A DNA stretch of 64,000 nucleotides from Streptomyces sp. ASQP_92 (GTDB lineage: Bacteria > Actinomycetota > Actinomycetes > Streptomycetales > Streptomycetaceae). Location: contig NZ_JAODUA010000001.1 in NCBI RefSeq assembly GCF_025399895.1, forward strand, positions 248,001-312,000, given 5' to 3'. Below the pieces are notes generated by a model, which saw only the letters and a list, made by a program, of their open reading frames with translations, was not told the origin of the DNA and ran no database searches. Of this stretch, positions 17,781 to 27,183 are shown one piece after another. Position 1 is the stretch's first letter, and each line of letters begins with the position of its first letter. Both the position numbers and the translations under genes were made by a program.

Positions 17781-19589
17781 TCAGGCGATCGGGTTGGCGA
17801 GCCTGCCCACCAGCTGGAGGGCGCCCGCCGGGTCGGCAAGGTCCACCATCTGGGCGTTGTCGCGCAGTTGGAGACGGTTGAGGCAGGACAGCGCGAAGTC
17901 GGGCGCGAACAGGTCGTACTGCTTGAAACGGTCGGCCAGTTCGGGATGGGCGTCCTGGTAGGCGGTGACACATTCGGCCACCGTCCGCCAGAACACGGTC
18001 TCCTCAAGGACGCCCTCGCTCGCCAGGGTCGCGTTCAGGAAGCGGAAGAAGCAGTCGAAGACGTCGGTGAAGACCGAGAGCAGCTTCAGGTCCTCGGGGA
18101 CGTCCGCGCGGATCCGCTCCACGGCCGGCGGCAGGACCGCGTCCGGGTCCATCACCGCGATCTCCTCGGCGATGTCCTTGAAGATCGCCCGCGCGACCGT
18201 GCCGTCCTGCCCGAGCACCAGGATCACGTTCTCGCCGTGCGGCATGAACACCAGGTCGTACGCGTAGAACGAGTGCAGCACCGGCACCAGATAGGCGTCC
18301 AGATAGCCGCGCAGCCACTCGGCGGGGGTGCGGCCGGACTCGGCGATCAGCGCGCCCGCGAACGAGGCGCCCTCGCGGTCGACGTGCAGCAGGGAGGCCA
18401 TCGTGGCGAGCCGCTCGCCCGGTTCCAGGGACGGCACCGGGCTCTCGCGCCACAGCGCGGCCAGCATCTTGCGGTAGGCGGAGTAGCGGTCGGTGGCCCG
18501 CTCGTACTGCTCGTGGCGGTAGCCGATCGCCGCCCGCTCGCGGATGATCGAGAACCCGGCCGCGCGGAAGGTGTCGTCGGCGGCGATCAGGCCCGCGAGC
18601 CAGTCGTTGATGGCGGGCGTCGCCTCCATGTACGCGGCCGAAAGCCCCCGCATGAAGCCCATGTTGAGGACCGACAGGGCCGTTTTGACGTAGTGCTTGG
18701 CCGGGTCGCCGGTGTTGAAGAAGGTACGGATCGACTGCTGGGCCAGATAGTCGTCGTCGCCCTCGCCGAGCAGCACCAGACGCTCCTGGGCGATCTCGGC
18801 GGCGAAGGTGACCGACAGCTTGTTCCACCACTGCCAGGGGTGCACCGGGAGCAGCAGGTAATCCGCCAAGTCCAGGCCGCGCTCGGCCAGTTGAGCGGCG
18901 AACCGGTCCAGGGCCGGGCCGCCGAGCTCGTCGCGCATCAGCGTCTCGTGGTCGAGCCCCGCGCCCGCCGTGAACGTGGCGCGGTCGCGGCGGGCCGCCA
19001 GCCACAGCAGCCGCACCGGGCTCGCGGCCTCGGGTGCGTACGCGAGGTACTCGTGGATGCCGAAGCCGAGCCGCCCGTTGTTGGCGACGAAGCAGGGGTG
19101 GCCCTCGGTCATGCCCGTCTCGATGGCCTGGAAGCCGGAGTGGATCAGCTCGGCGGAGGCGATGTGAGGCTTCGTCAGTTTGTAGGCCGTGCCGGAGAGC
19201 GTGGAGGAGATCTCCTCCAGATACACCGGCAGGATGGCGTCGCTCAGGCCGAGTGAGGAGCGCAGGTCGAGGAAGAAGTCCAGGGCGTCCAGGGGCAGTT
19301 GACCGTCCGCGCCGTGGCGGGTGATCGACTCGGGGAGGACCTGCCAGTGGTCGAGGGCGAGGCGGGAGGCCGTGAAGCGGTACTCGATGGAGCCCTCGTC
19401 GGCGCGCACCCGGTAGGCGGTCCCCTCCGGCCCGGCGGAGCCCGGGGCGTGGGGGAGGTCCTCGCCGAGCGGCTCGGGGGTGATCAGGCGCTCATGGGCG
19501 AACTCGGCGAGCGCCTTGCGGATCAGGAGCCGGTTGGCCTCGGCCCACAGCTCGGGGGTGAGGTGGGTGACCGCGGGGTCGGTGGTCAT
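17781..19589 (-). CDS. desD: Desferrioxamine synthetase DesD (NIS synthetase)
   Basis: 602 residues, an IucA/IucC-type siderophore synthetase. It joins and macrocyclises N-hydroxy-N-succinyl/acetyl-cadaverine units with ATP to give desferrioxamine E/B in the cytoplasm. Recognisable segments are GHPCFVANNGRLGF, PVHPWQWWNKL and a C-terminal FhuF-like stretch (PHGENVILVL, FLNATLASEGVL). It overlaps desC by 4 bp (ATGA). It is the last gene of the four-gene operon that starts at the iron box near 22950. Confidence 0.96.
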   Translation of the reverse strand: MTTDPAVTHLTPELWAEANRLLIRKALAEFAHERLITPEPLGEDLPHAPGSAGPEGTAYRVRADEGSIEYRFTASRLALDHWQVLPESITRHGADGQLPLDALDFFLDLRSSLGLSDAILPVYLEEISSTLSGTAYKLTKPHIASAELIHSGFQAIETGMTEGHPCFVANNGRLGFGIHEYLAYAPEAASPVRLLWLAARRDRATFTAGAGLDHETLMRDELGGPALDRFAAQLAERGLDLADYLLLPVHPWQWWNKLSVTFAAEIAQERLVLLGEGDDDYLAQQSIRTFFNTGDPAKHYVKTALSVLNMGFMRGLSAAYMEATPAINDWLAGLIAADDTFRAAGFSIIRERAAIGYRHEQYERATDRYSAYRKMLAALWRESPVPSLEPGERLATMASLLHVDREGASFAGALIAESGRTPAEWLRGYLDAYLVPVLHSFYAYDLVFMPHGENVILVLGQDGTVARAIFKDIAEEIAVMDPDAVLPPAVERIRADVPEDLKLLSVFTDVFDCFFRFLNATLASEGVLEETVFWRTVAECVTAYQDAHPELADRFKQYDLFAPDFALSCLNRLQLRDNAQMVDLADPAGALQLVGRLANPIA

Positions 19590-20146
19590 CGTGCTGCCGC
19601 CTCTCGGGCCTGGGCCGTACGGAACTGTTCACGGGTGCAGAAGGACAGATAGGCGTCCTTCTCGGGCTTGGCGATGCGCCCGGCGATCTCGAAGCCGACG
19701 GCCTTGTTGAGGGCGTGCACCGCCGTGTTGGCGACATCCGGCTCGACGACGACGCGCGCGGTGGCCGGGTCGGCGAACAGCTTCTCCATCACGGCGGTGA
19801 TGACGGCCCGGGTGAAGCCGTGCAGCGGGGTGTCGGTCGGGGCGACCAGGAAGTGCATGCCGACATCGCCCGGCAGCGGCTCGTACAGGCCGACCAGCTC
19901 GACATGGCGCGGGTCGTAGTGCTCCATCAGGAAGGCGGGCTCGCCGTCGTGCAGGCCGATGAGCGCGTGATGGTGCGGGTGGGCGGTGATCGCCATGTAC
20001 TCGCGCTCGACGTCCTGGAGCCTGGCGTCCTGCATCAGCCAGAACGCGGCCTTGGGGTGCGTCACCCAGGAGTGCACGAGCTCGGCGTCGCTGAGCGGAT
20101 CGAGCGGGCGGAAGGTGAGGGACCCGAGGGAGGTCGGGGTGCTCAT
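19586..20146 (-). CDS. desC: N-hydroxycadaverine acyltransferase DesC (GNAT-like)
   Basis: 186 residues. It belongs to the IucB-type acyltransferase family: [19 protein letters not shown] at the N-terminus, then HPKAAFWLM and a C-terminal GNAT-like core with [20 protein letters not shown]. It transfers succinyl or acetyl from CoA to N-hydroxycadaverine. Both ends overlap neighbours by ATGA, showing coupled translation with desB and desD. Confidence 0.94.
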   Translation of the reverse strand: MSTPTSLGSLTFRPLDPLSDAELVHSWVTHPKAAFWLMQDARLQDVEREYMAITAHPHHHALIGLHDGEPAFLMEHYDPRHVELVGLYEPLPGDVGMHFLVAPTDTPLHGFTRAVITAVMEKLFADPATARVVVEPDVANTAVHALNKAVGFEIAGRIAKPEKDAYLSFCTREQFRTAQAREAAAR

Positions 20147-21438
20147 ATGGCGAACTCCTGGAAGGCGATGGACTTCTCGACCCGGTAGTACTCACGGCCG
20201 AGCAGCTCACCGATGATGTACGCGTTGCGGTAGGCGCCCATGCCGAGGTCGGGCGAGGTGATCGAGTGGGTGTGCACCCCGGCGTTCTGGAGGAAGACGC
20301 CGTGGCCGGTGGTGTCGATGGAGTAGTTGCGGGCCACGTCGAAACGCCCCCGGCCGTCGCGCCGCAGCCGCTGGGAGACGGGCGCGAGGAAATCCGGCTC
20401 GGCGTACCGGTAGCCGGTGGCGAGCACCAGGCCCTGGGTGCTGAGGGTGTAGTCCTTCTCCTGCTCCTCCTGGCGCAGACCCAGCGTGTACGTACCGCTG
20501 GTGGTGTCGTAACTGGCGGCCGTGAGCGCGGAGTTGGCCAGGAGTCTGGTGGGGACGGGACCCTTGAGGTTCTTCTGGTACAGCAGGTCGAAGATGGCGT
20601 TGATCAGCTCCGAGTCGATGCCCTTGAACAGACCCTTCTGCGCCGATTCGAGCCGGTAGCGGGTCGCCTCGGGCAGCGCGTGGAAGTAGTCGATGTACTC
20701 CGGGGACGTCATCTCCAGCGTGAGCTTGGTGTACTCCAGCGGGAAGAAGCGGGGCGAGCGGGTCACCCAGTTCAGCCGGTAGCCGTGGACGTCGATCTCG
20801 GACAGCAGGTCGTAGTAGATCTCCGCGGCCGACTGGCCCGAGCCGACGATCGTGATCGACTCCTTCTTCTGGAGCGCCTCCCGGTGCTCCAGATAGCGGG
20901 AGTTGTGCAGCAGGTCCCCGCCGAGGCCGCGGACGGGCTCGGGCAGATGCGGCGGGGTGCCGGTGCCGAGTACGAGCCGGCGGGCGCGGAAGGTGTCTCC
21001 GGTGGTGGTGGCGACGAGGTAGGTCTCGCTGTTCTCGTCGTACGTCACCTCGCGGACGGTCTGGTTGAACCGGACAGAGCTCAGCTTCGCGGCGGCCCAG
21101 CGGCAGTAGTCGTTGTACTCGGTGCGCAGCGGATAGAAGTTCTCGCGGATGTAGAACGAGTACAACCGCCCCGATTCCTTCAGGTAGTTGAGGAAGGAGT
21201 ACGGCGAGGTCGGGTCGGCGAGGGTGACCAGGTCGGACAGGAACGGCGTCTGGAGGTGGGCGCCCTCCAGGAACATCCCGGAGTGCCACTCGAAGTCGGG
21301 CTTGGTCTCCAGGAAGAGCCCGTTCAGCTCCTCGATGGGCTCGGCGAGGCAGGCGAGACCCAGGTTGAAGGGGCCGAGCCCGATCCCGATGAAGTCGTAC
21401 GCCTCACCGGTGCCGGGGGTTTCAGGACGCGTGGACAA
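20143..21438 (-). CDS. desB: Cadaverine N-monooxygenase DesB
   Basis: 431 residues. It is a flavin N-hydroxylating monooxygenase related to lysine N6-hydroxylase: FAD motif [15 protein letters not shown] near residue 18, an NADPH motif [15 protein letters not shown] near 195, and a C-terminal [12 protein letters not shown] motif. It makes N-hydroxycadaverine. The start is TTG and overlaps the last 17 bp of desA; I see no better downstream start before the FAD motif. Confidence 0.94.
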   Translation of the reverse strand: MSTRPETPGTGEAYDFIGIGLGPFNLGLACLAEPIEELNGLFLETKPDFEWHSGMFLEGAHLQTPFLSDLVTLADPTSPYSFLNYLKESGRLYSFYIRENFYPLRTEYNDYCRWAAAKLSSVRFNQTVREVTYDENSETYLVATTTGDTFRARRLVLGTGTPPHLPEPVRGLGGDLLHNSRYLEHREALQKKESITIVGSGQSAAEIYYDLLSEIDVHGYRLNWVTRSPRFFPLEYTKLTLEMTSPEYIDYFHALPEATRYRLESAQKGLFKGIDSELINAIFDLLYQKNLKGPVPTRLLANSALTAASYDTTSGTYTLGLRQEEQEKDYTLSTQGLVLATGYRYAEPDFLAPVSQRLRRDGRGRFDVARNYSIDTTGHGVFLQNAGVHTHSITSPDLGMGAYRNAYIIGELLGREYYRVEKSIAFQEFAI

Positions 21439-22870
21439 GGTTCTCTCCCAGGTACTGCTCGGCGTGGCCGGCGATCAGGTCGAGCACGGCGGCGATGTCG
21501 TCGACGCCCGTCTCGGGGTTGAGCAGGGTGAATTTCAGGTACTGGCGGCCGCCGGACTTGGTCCCGGCGACGACGGCCTCGCCGGACGCGAACAGCGCCT
21601 TGCGGGCGTACAGGTTGGCCCGGTCGATCTCGGCGGGCGAGGTGATGGTGGCGGGGATGTAGCGGAAGACCAGGGTGGACAGGGTGGGCTGGACGACGAC
21701 GTCGTAGCGCGGGTCCGCGGCCAGCAACTGCCAGCCCTGCTCGGCCAGTTCACACACCTCGTCGAAGAGCGAGCCGATGCCGTCGGCGCCCATCGTGCGC
21801 AGCGTCATCCACAGTTTCAGGGCGTCGAAACGGCGGGTGGTCTGGAGCGACTTGTCCACCTGGTTGGGGATGCGCTCCTCGGCGGCGCGCCGCGGGTTGA
21901 GGTAGTCGGCGTGGTACGTGGCGTGGCGCAGGGTGGCCGCGTCGCGGACCAGGACGGCGCTCGAACTCACCGGCTGGAAGAAGGACTTGTGGTAGTCGAC
22001 GGTGACGGAGTCGGCGCGCTCGATGCCGTCGAGCAGGGCGCGGCGGGCCGGGGTGGGCGAGGCGAGCAGGCCGCAGCCGTAGGCCGCGTCCACATGCATC
22101 CAGGCCCCGTACTGGGCGCACAGCTCGGCGATGCCGGGCAGCGGGTCGATGGAGCCGAAGTCGGTGGTGCCGGCGGTGGCGACGACCGCCATGGGCACGT
22201 TGCCCTCGCTCACGCAGCGCTCCAGGGCGCGGGCGAGGGCCAGGGTCTGCATCCGCTTGTCGTGGTCGGTGGGGATGGACACCACCGAGTCCCGTCCCAT
22301 GCCGAGGAGCTGGGCCGACTTCTGCACGCTGAAGTGGCTGCACTCGGAGGCGAACACGCGCAGCCGCGCGAGGTCGGCGGTCTTGGCCTCCTCGCGGGCC
22401 AGCAGCAGCGACTGGAGGTTGGACTGGGTGCCGCCACTGGTGAACACGCCGTCGGCGGCGGGCCCGAGGCCGATGCGCCCCGTCGTCCAGTCGATGAGGC
22501 GCCGCTCGATGAGGGTGCCGCCGGCGCTCTGGTCCCAGGTGTCCAGGGAGGAGTTCACGGCGGAGAGCACCGCCTCGCCGAGGACGGCCGGGATGACGAC
22601 GGGGCAGTTGAGGTGGGCGAGGTAGCGGGGGTGGTGGAAGTACACGGCATCGCGGAGGTAGACGTCCTCCAGCTCGTCGAGCACGGCGGAGGCGTCGCCG
22701 AGCGGGGCGTCGAGGTCGATGCGGTCGATGACGGGGGCGAGCTCGTCCACGCCGACGCCGCTGAACGGCCGCCGCGTCGTGGCGAGTTTGCGCGCCACCC
22801 GCTCGACTCCCTCGGTCACGGAGCGTCGGTAGTGCTCCGCGGTCGTGTCGTTGAGCAGGTGCGCACGCAT
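21422..22870 (-). CDS. desA: Lysine decarboxylase DesA (PLP dependent)
   Basis: 482 residues of the group II PLP decarboxylase fold. The PLP-binding Lys295 is in [10 protein letters not shown]. The aspartate contacting the pyridine nitrogen is in [15 protein letters not shown] and [12 protein letters not shown] complete the cofactor site. It makes cadaverine, the first step of desferrioxamine synthesis. It is the first gene of desABCD and sits 71 bp downstream of a 19-bp iron box, so iron repression through DmdR1 (IdeR/DtxR family) is expected. Confidence 0.96.
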   Translation of the reverse strand: MRAHLLNDTTAEHYRRSVTEGVERVARKLATTRRPFSGVGVDELAPVIDRIDLDAPLGDASAVLDELEDVYLRDAVYFHHPRYLAHLNCPVVIPAVLGEAVLSAVNSSLDTWDQSAGGTLIERRLIDWTTGRIGLGPAADGVFTSGGTQSNLQSLLLAREEAKTADLARLRVFASECSHFSVQKSAQLLGMGRDSVVSIPTDHDKRMQTLALARALERCVSEGNVPMAVVATAGTTDFGSIDPLPGIAELCAQYGAWMHVDAAYGCGLLASPTPARRALLDGIERADSVTVDYHKSFFQPVSSSAVLVRDAATLRHATYHADYLNPRRAAEERIPNQVDKSLQTTRRFDALKLWMTLRTMGADGIGSLFDEVCELAEQGWQLLAADPRYDVVVQPTLSTLVFRYIPATITSPAEIDRANLYARKALFASGEAVVAGTKSGGRQYLKFTLLNPETGVDDIAAVLDLIAGHAEQYLGENLVHAS

Positions 22871-22941
22871 GGGGTCCTCCCGGGTCGGGGAGCGGGGCCC
22901 TCCGGGCAGGAAGGGGTGGGGTGAGGGCCGCGGTCTCGAAG

Positions 22942-22960
22942 TGAGGTTAGCCTAACCTAA
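22942..22960. promoter_or_regulatory. Iron box (DmdR1/IdeR operator) upstream of desA
   Basis: TGAGGTTAGCCTAACCTAA contains the symmetric core AGGTTAG-C-CTAACCT. It matches the DtxR-family iron box. It is placed to repress desABCD when Fe(II) is plentiful. Confidence 0.95.
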
Positions 22961-22974
22961 GTTTGGGCTCAAGG

Positions 22975-23751
22975 TGGGGGGTTTTCCCACCCGCCCGCCC
23001 GTTCGGCGGGGTTGGGAAGGCTGAGCGACCTGTGGGTCGTCATCGCCGTTGGCGGCGGAGGGGTGGGTCAACTCGGCGTGCTTGTACGGCAGTTGGGCCA
23101 GCAGGGCGAGGTCGTCTTCGGCGGTGCTGGCTGGAGCGCGCGGGACCGCCTCTCGCGCAGTTCCCCGCGCCCCTGAAACCCGTTTTCGTCCGCGGGCCGT
23201 GCGTGGCTGGTCGCGCAGTTCCCCGCGCCCCTAAGGCCGCCTCCGTGCGCGGGCCGTGGGCGTTTTCGCGCAGTCCTCGTGCCCCCCAAACCCGTTTTCG
23301 GCTGCGGGCCGTGCGTGGCTGGTCGCGCAGTTCCTCGCGCCCCCAAAATCCGCTTTCGTCCGCGGGCCGTACGTGGCTGGTCGCGCCGTTCCCCGCGCCC
23401 CTGAGCCCGCCTTCGTCCATGGGCCGTGCTCGCTTTTCGCGCAGTTCCCCGCGTCCCTAAAAGCCCTTCGGTCTGCGGATCGTGGTCGGTTCTCGCGCAG
23501 TTCCCCGCGCCCCTAGCGGTGCTGGTGCTGGCCCGCATCGGGCATTTCAGCCTGTCCGGCGATTGAGGACGAGCGCCCTTAAGGCGCGAAGGGGGTCTGG
23601 GGCGCAGCCCCAGGGGTCCCGGCACCATCCAACCCTGCGCTTACGGGCGGGTGGGTGGGCAAAGGTGCTCGGGGTCTGGGGCGGAGCCCCAGGGGGCCGG
23701 GGCCGGCCAACCCCGGTGCGCGGGCGGGTGGGTGGGAGAACGCCCCAGGGG
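22975..23751. repeat. Composite intergenic repeat cluster 1 (between the desA promoter and desF)
   Basis: No gene is supported here. From about 23,150 to 23,530 there are seven phased units carrying the reverse complement of GGGCGCGGGGAACTGCGCGA, one per ~56 bp. From about 23,545 to the desF stop are hairpin units: stems at 23,597-23,613 and 23,676-23,692 (CTGGGGC/GCCCCAG), each with a CCCACCC-rich partner. Read from desF the order is hairpins then phased units. A stray hairpin-side fragment in the opposite direction stands at about 22,983-23,020, beside the desA iron box. A stretch around 23,045-23,150 (minus) has coding-like base use and may be a gene relic. Confidence 0.85.
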
Positions 23752-24588
23752 TCACGCCGCGCGGAGCTCGTCCTCCGTGCGGCCCCGGCGCCAATACCCC
23801 ACGAACGTGACCCGCCCCCGCTCAACCCCCCGCTCCCCCACGAAGTGCCTCCGCAGACACCGCACTTGGGACGCCTCCCCGGCGATCCAGACGTAGGGGG
23901 AGGCCCCGGGCAGGGGAGCCTCGCGGATCGCGTCCAGGGGGGAGGCGGAGGAGAGCCAGGTCACCCGCGCGTCCGCCGCCGTGGCCCGGGGCAGCGCGTC
24001 CGGCGTCTCGGGCGCCGTGATCCAGACCTGGGCGGGCAGCCCGGGAGGCAGCCATTCGAGGATGCCGGCCGCGGCGGGCAGGGCCGTTTCGTCGGCCCAG
24101 ATGACGACGGAGTCGGTCCCGGCCGGCGGTCGGAAACGTACCGCCGTGTTGTCCGCGACGGCCGGACCCAGCACCGTGACCCGGTCCCCGGCCCGCGCCG
24201 AGCCCGCCCAGCGGCAGGCGGGGCCGCCGTCCCCGTGCAGCGCGAAGTCGATGTCGATCTCGCCGGGCCCGCCCCGGGGATCGCGGCGCTGCGCCCGGAC
24301 CGTGTACGAGCGCATCACCGCCCGTACGTCGTCGGGCAGTGAGCGGTAGGCGCCCCACCAGCCCTCCGCGTCATCGGTGGGCGGAAGGACCGGCGCCTCC
24401 TGGCCGGGGTGCGGCAGGAAGAGGGACAGGCTCTGGTCGCGGCCCCCGGCGGCGAACGACGAGAGGTCCTCGTCGCCGAAGCCGCCGAAGGTGACCCGCA
24501 TCAGCGACGGGCCGAGCCGCCGGGCCCGTACCACGCGCAGATCGAAGAGGCGGAAGGGGGCGATGGCGGTCTCGGCCGGTGCTGTCAT
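23752..24588 (-). CDS. desF: Siderophore-interacting reductase DesF
   Basis: 278 residues from the ATG at 24588. It is a SIP/ViuB-type flavin reductase: the FAD-binding RSYTVR motif near residue 95, a PSLMRVTFGG strand near the N-terminus, and an NAD(P)H domain (VVIWADETALPAAAGILEWL). It is thought to release iron from ferrioxamine in the cytoplasm. It directly follows desE (2-bp gap) and probably shares its iron-regulated promoter. Confidence 0.91.
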   Translation of the reverse strand: MTAPAETAIAPFRLFDLRVVRARRLGPSLMRVTFGGFGDEDLSSFAAGGRDQSLSLFLPHPGQEAPVLPPTDDAEGWWGAYRSLPDDVRAVMRSYTVRAQRRDPRGGPGEIDIDFALHGDGGPACRWAGSARAGDRVTVLGPAVADNTAVRFRPPAGTDSVVIWADETALPAAAGILEWLPPGLPAQVWITAPETPDALPRATAADARVTWLSSASPLDAIREAPLPGASPYVWIAGEASQVRCLRRHFVGERGVERGRVTFVGYWRRGRTEDELRAA

Positions 24589-24590
24589 CG

Positions 24591-25643
24591 TCAGGCGACC
24601 TTCTTCGTGTTCTCGATGGCCTGGGCGAGCGCGTCGACGATGGGGGCGACGCGCGCGTAGGAGTAGATCGGCTCGGTCAGGCGCGGCACGATCTGGTGCG
24701 CCTTGACGGCGGGCAGTTGGGCCCAGGTCGGCTTGGAGCCGAGGTCGGAGGGCTGGAGCGTGCCGGTGCGGTTGTCCATGAGGATCAGGTCGGCCGGGTA
24801 CTTGCCGACGTTCTCCCAGCTGAGCGACTCGAAGAAGCCCTGCGAGTCGACCTTCGGCGTGACGAACCGGACGCCCAGCTCCTGGAAGTACCGGGTGTCG
24901 CAGCTGCGCTTGGCCTCGGAGACGTAGAACAGGTCGGGGCTGGCGGAGCCGAGCAGGACCTTGACGCCGGGGTTGGCCTTGGCCGCGGCGCGCAGTCGCG
25001 CGGAGGCCTTCTCGAAGGCGGCCTTCGCGTCGGTGACCTTCTTCGCGTTCAGGTCCGCGCCCAGGGACTTGGCGAGGTCCGCGCGGCGCTGGAGGGCGGC
25101 GGGCATGCTCTGGTCGGCCGCCCACAGCGCGACGCTCGGGGCCAGCTTGAGGATCTTGTCCTTGCTGTTGTCGGGCACGTACCAGAGGACGTCCTTCTGC
25201 CACATGTCCGTGATCAGCACGTCGGGCTGGAGCGCCGCGTACTTCTCGACGCTGAACTCGCCGTAGGTGTTGCCGATGACCTCGACCTTGCTGATGTCGA
25301 GATCGCCGGCCTGCACATCGGCCTTGCCGTCCTTGGTCCTCGTCGGCCCGAACACGCCCTTGACGGTGATCCCGTAGTCGAAGAGGGCGGCCGCGGTGCC
25401 GGTGAAGGCGACGATGTTCTTGGGGGCGGCCTTGGTCCGGGCCGTCTGACCGCGGTCGTCCTTGAACGACCAGGGCCCGGAGGGGGCGGCCCCCGTGGCG
25501 CCGTTCGCCGACCCGCTCTTCTTGTCGCCGCCGCCACAGGCGGTCAGCGCGGCACCGATGCCGATCGCGCCGCCCATGGCCAACAGGCCGCGACGGGTGG
25601 GCAGGGACGCTCGGGCGTGGGGCATGACGGTGTCCGCTTTCAT
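24591..25643 (-). CDS. desE: Ferrioxamine-binding lipoprotein DesE
   Basis: 350 residues from the ATG at 25643. A basic segment with RR (PTRRGLLAMGGAIGIGAALTAC) carries a Tat-like RR and the lipobox LTAC, so it is a membrane-anchored binding protein. The Fe3+-siderophore binding fold follows (PKNIVAFTGTAAALFDYGI, AALQPDVLITDMW). It captures ferrioxamines for an importer encoded elsewhere. Alternative starts are a GTG at 25667 and an ATG at 25625; none has a clear ribosome site, so a leaderless transcript is possible. The iron box is 40 bp upstream of the chosen start. Confidence 0.9.
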   Translation of the reverse strand: MKADTVMPHARASLPTRRGLLAMGGAIGIGAALTACGGGDKKSGSANGATGAAPSGPWSFKDDRGQTARTKAAPKNIVAFTGTAAALFDYGITVKGVFGPTRTKDGKADVQAGDLDISKVEVIGNTYGEFSVEKYAALQPDVLITDMWQKDVLWYVPDNSKDKILKLAPSVALWAADQSMPAALQRRADLAKSLGADLNAKKVTDAKAAFEKASARLRAAAKANPGVKVLLGSASPDLFYVSEAKRSCDTRYFQELGVRFVTPKVDSQGFFESLSWENVGKYPADLILMDNRTGTLQPSDLGSKPTWAQLPAVKAHQIVPRLTEPIYSYARVAPIVDALAQAIENTKKVA

Positions 25644-25682
25644 ACGTACGTGCCGGTGACCGGCCACTGACGGGGTGCGAAG

Positions 25683-25701
25683 ATAGGTTAGCCTAACCTG
25701 A
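25683..25701. promoter_or_regulatory. Iron box upstream of desE
   Basis: ATAGGTTAGCCTAACCTGA carries the same symmetric core AGGTTAG-C-CTAACCT as the box upstream of desA. It should place desE-desF under DmdR1/IdeR-type repression. Confidence 0.94.
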
Positions 25702-25734
25702 TCTCTTGTCCAGTGGCCGGGCCCGGCATCCCGC

Positions 25735-25929
25735 CTACCCCAGCAACGGCGCCTGCTGCCGCAGCGGCGCGTACGTGAACCGCACCTTGTGCGAGGGGCT
25801 CGGCTCGTAGGTGCGCCGACAGGTCCCGCAGTGCCAGTGCCAGCGGTCGGCGGCGCCCGGCGCGGTGGCCGAGGTGTCCTTCCACAGCGGTGGACGGCTC
25901 GCGCAGGTGGGGCAGTTCGGCGGAGTCAC
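25735..25929 (-). CDS. Small zinc-ribbon protein
   Basis: 64 residues from a GTG at 25929; an upstream in-frame ATG at 25989 would give 84. Two CxxC pairs are visible: CPTC near residue 6 and CGTC near residue 35, spaced as in a zinc ribbon, with WHWH just before the second. It is a basic protein with no known function. It lies between desE and the acyl-CoA dehydrogenase on their strand. The start and even expression are uncertain. Confidence 0.55.
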   Translation of the reverse strand: MTPPNCPTCASRPPLWKDTSATAPGAADRWHWHCGTCRRTYEPSPSHKVRFTYAPLRQQAPLLG

Positions 25930-26020
25930 CCTGACAGGGTGCGGCCCCGGATCCCCGCGGGGGTGGCGACGCGGACGCCACCACTCCATCGGGGGACCCG
26001 GGGCCCAGGAGGCGCGAAGG

Positions 26021-27181
26021 TCAGGCGGGCAGCCCCAGTTCGCGGGCGATCAGCATCCGCTGCACCTCGCTGGTGCCCTCGCCGATCTCCAGGATCTTGG
26101 AGTCCCGCCACATGCGGGCCACCGGGTACTCGTTCATGAAGCCGTAGCCGCCGAAGATCTGCGTGCCCTCGCGAGCGTTGTCCACCGCGACCGTCGAGGA
26201 GTACAGCTTCGCCAGCGCCGCCTCCTTCTTGAACGGCTCGCCGTGCACCAGCCGGGACGCCGCGTCACGCCAGCCCACCCGCGCCATGTGCGCCCGCAGC
26301 TCCATGTCGGCGATCTTGAACTGGATGGCCTGGTTGTCGCCGATCGGCCGCCCGAACGCGTGCCGCTCCTTGGCGTACTTCACCGACTCGTCCACACAGC
26401 CCTGCGCCAGACCGGTGGCGAGCGCCGAGATCGCGATGCGGCCCTCGTCCAGGATGCGCAGGAACTGGGCGTACCCGCGGCCCTCCTCGCCGAGCAGGTT
26501 CGCCACCGGCACGCGGACGTCCGAGAACGACAACTCCCGGGTGTCCGAGGCGTTCCAGCCGACCTTCGAGTACGGGGCCGCGACCGTGAAGCCCGGCGTG
26601 CCGGACGGCACGATGATCGAGGAGATCAGCGGGCGGCCGTCGTCCTTGCGGCCGGTGACCGCGGTGACGGTGACCAGACCGGTGATGTCCGTACCGGAGT
26701 TGGTGATGAAGCACTTCGAGCCGTTGATGACCCACTCGTCGCCGTCGCGCACCGCGGTGGTCCGGGTGCCGCCCGCGTCCGAGCCGCAGTCCGGCTCGGT
26801 CAGGCCGAACGCGCCCAGCGCCTCGCCCGAGCACAGCTTCGGCAGCCACTGGCGCTTCTGCTCCTCCGTGCCGAACCGGAAGATGGGCATCGCGCCCAGC
26901 GAGACGCCCGCCTCCAGGGTGATGGCCACCGAGGAGTCGACCCGGGCCAGCTCCTCCAGGGCGATGCCGAGCGCCAGGTAGTCGCCGCCCATGCCGCCGT
27001 ACTCCTCGGGGAAGGGCAGCCCGAACAGGCCCATGCGGCCCATCTCGCGGACGATCTCGTACGGGAACTCGTGGCGCTCGTAGAAGTCGCCGATCTTCGG
27101 GGCGACGACATCGTGGGCGAACTCCTCGACGGTACGGCGGAGTTCCTCGTGCTCGGGGGTGAGACGGTGGTCGAGGGGCAT
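26021..27181 (-). CDS. acdH: Acyl-CoA dehydrogenase (branched-chain type, AcdH-like)
   Basis: 386 residues from the ATG at 27181. It is a flavoprotein of the ACAD family, with signatures FGLTEPDCGSDAGGTRT and QIFGGYGFMNEYPVARMWRD. The C-terminal motif IGEGTSEVQ has Glu where MCAD keeps its catalytic base, unlike isovaleryl-CoA dehydrogenase, which has Gly-Ala-Gly-Thr there. It follows hmgL by 2 bp at the end of the carboxylase operon. A role in leucine/valine/isoleucine acyl-CoA oxidation is inferred from context and from the AcdH precedent in streptomycetes. Confidence 0.88.
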   Translation of the reverse strand: MPLDHRLTPEHEELRRTVEEFAHDVVAPKIGDFYERHEFPYEIVREMGRMGLFGLPFPEEYGGMGGDYLALGIALEELARVDSSVAITLEAGVSLGAMPIFRFGTEEQKRQWLPKLCSGEALGAFGLTEPDCGSDAGGTRTTAVRDGDEWVINGSKCFITNSGTDITGLVTVTAVTGRKDDGRPLISSIIVPSGTPGFTVAAPYSKVGWNASDTRELSFSDVRVPVANLLGEEGRGYAQFLRILDEGRIAISALATGLAQGCVDESVKYAKERHAFGRPIGDNQAIQFKIADMELRAHMARVGWRDAASRLVHGEPFKKEAALAKLYSSTVAVDNAREGTQIFGGYGFMNEYPVARMWRDSKILEIGEGTSEVQRMLIARELGLPA

Positions 27182-27183
27182 GG

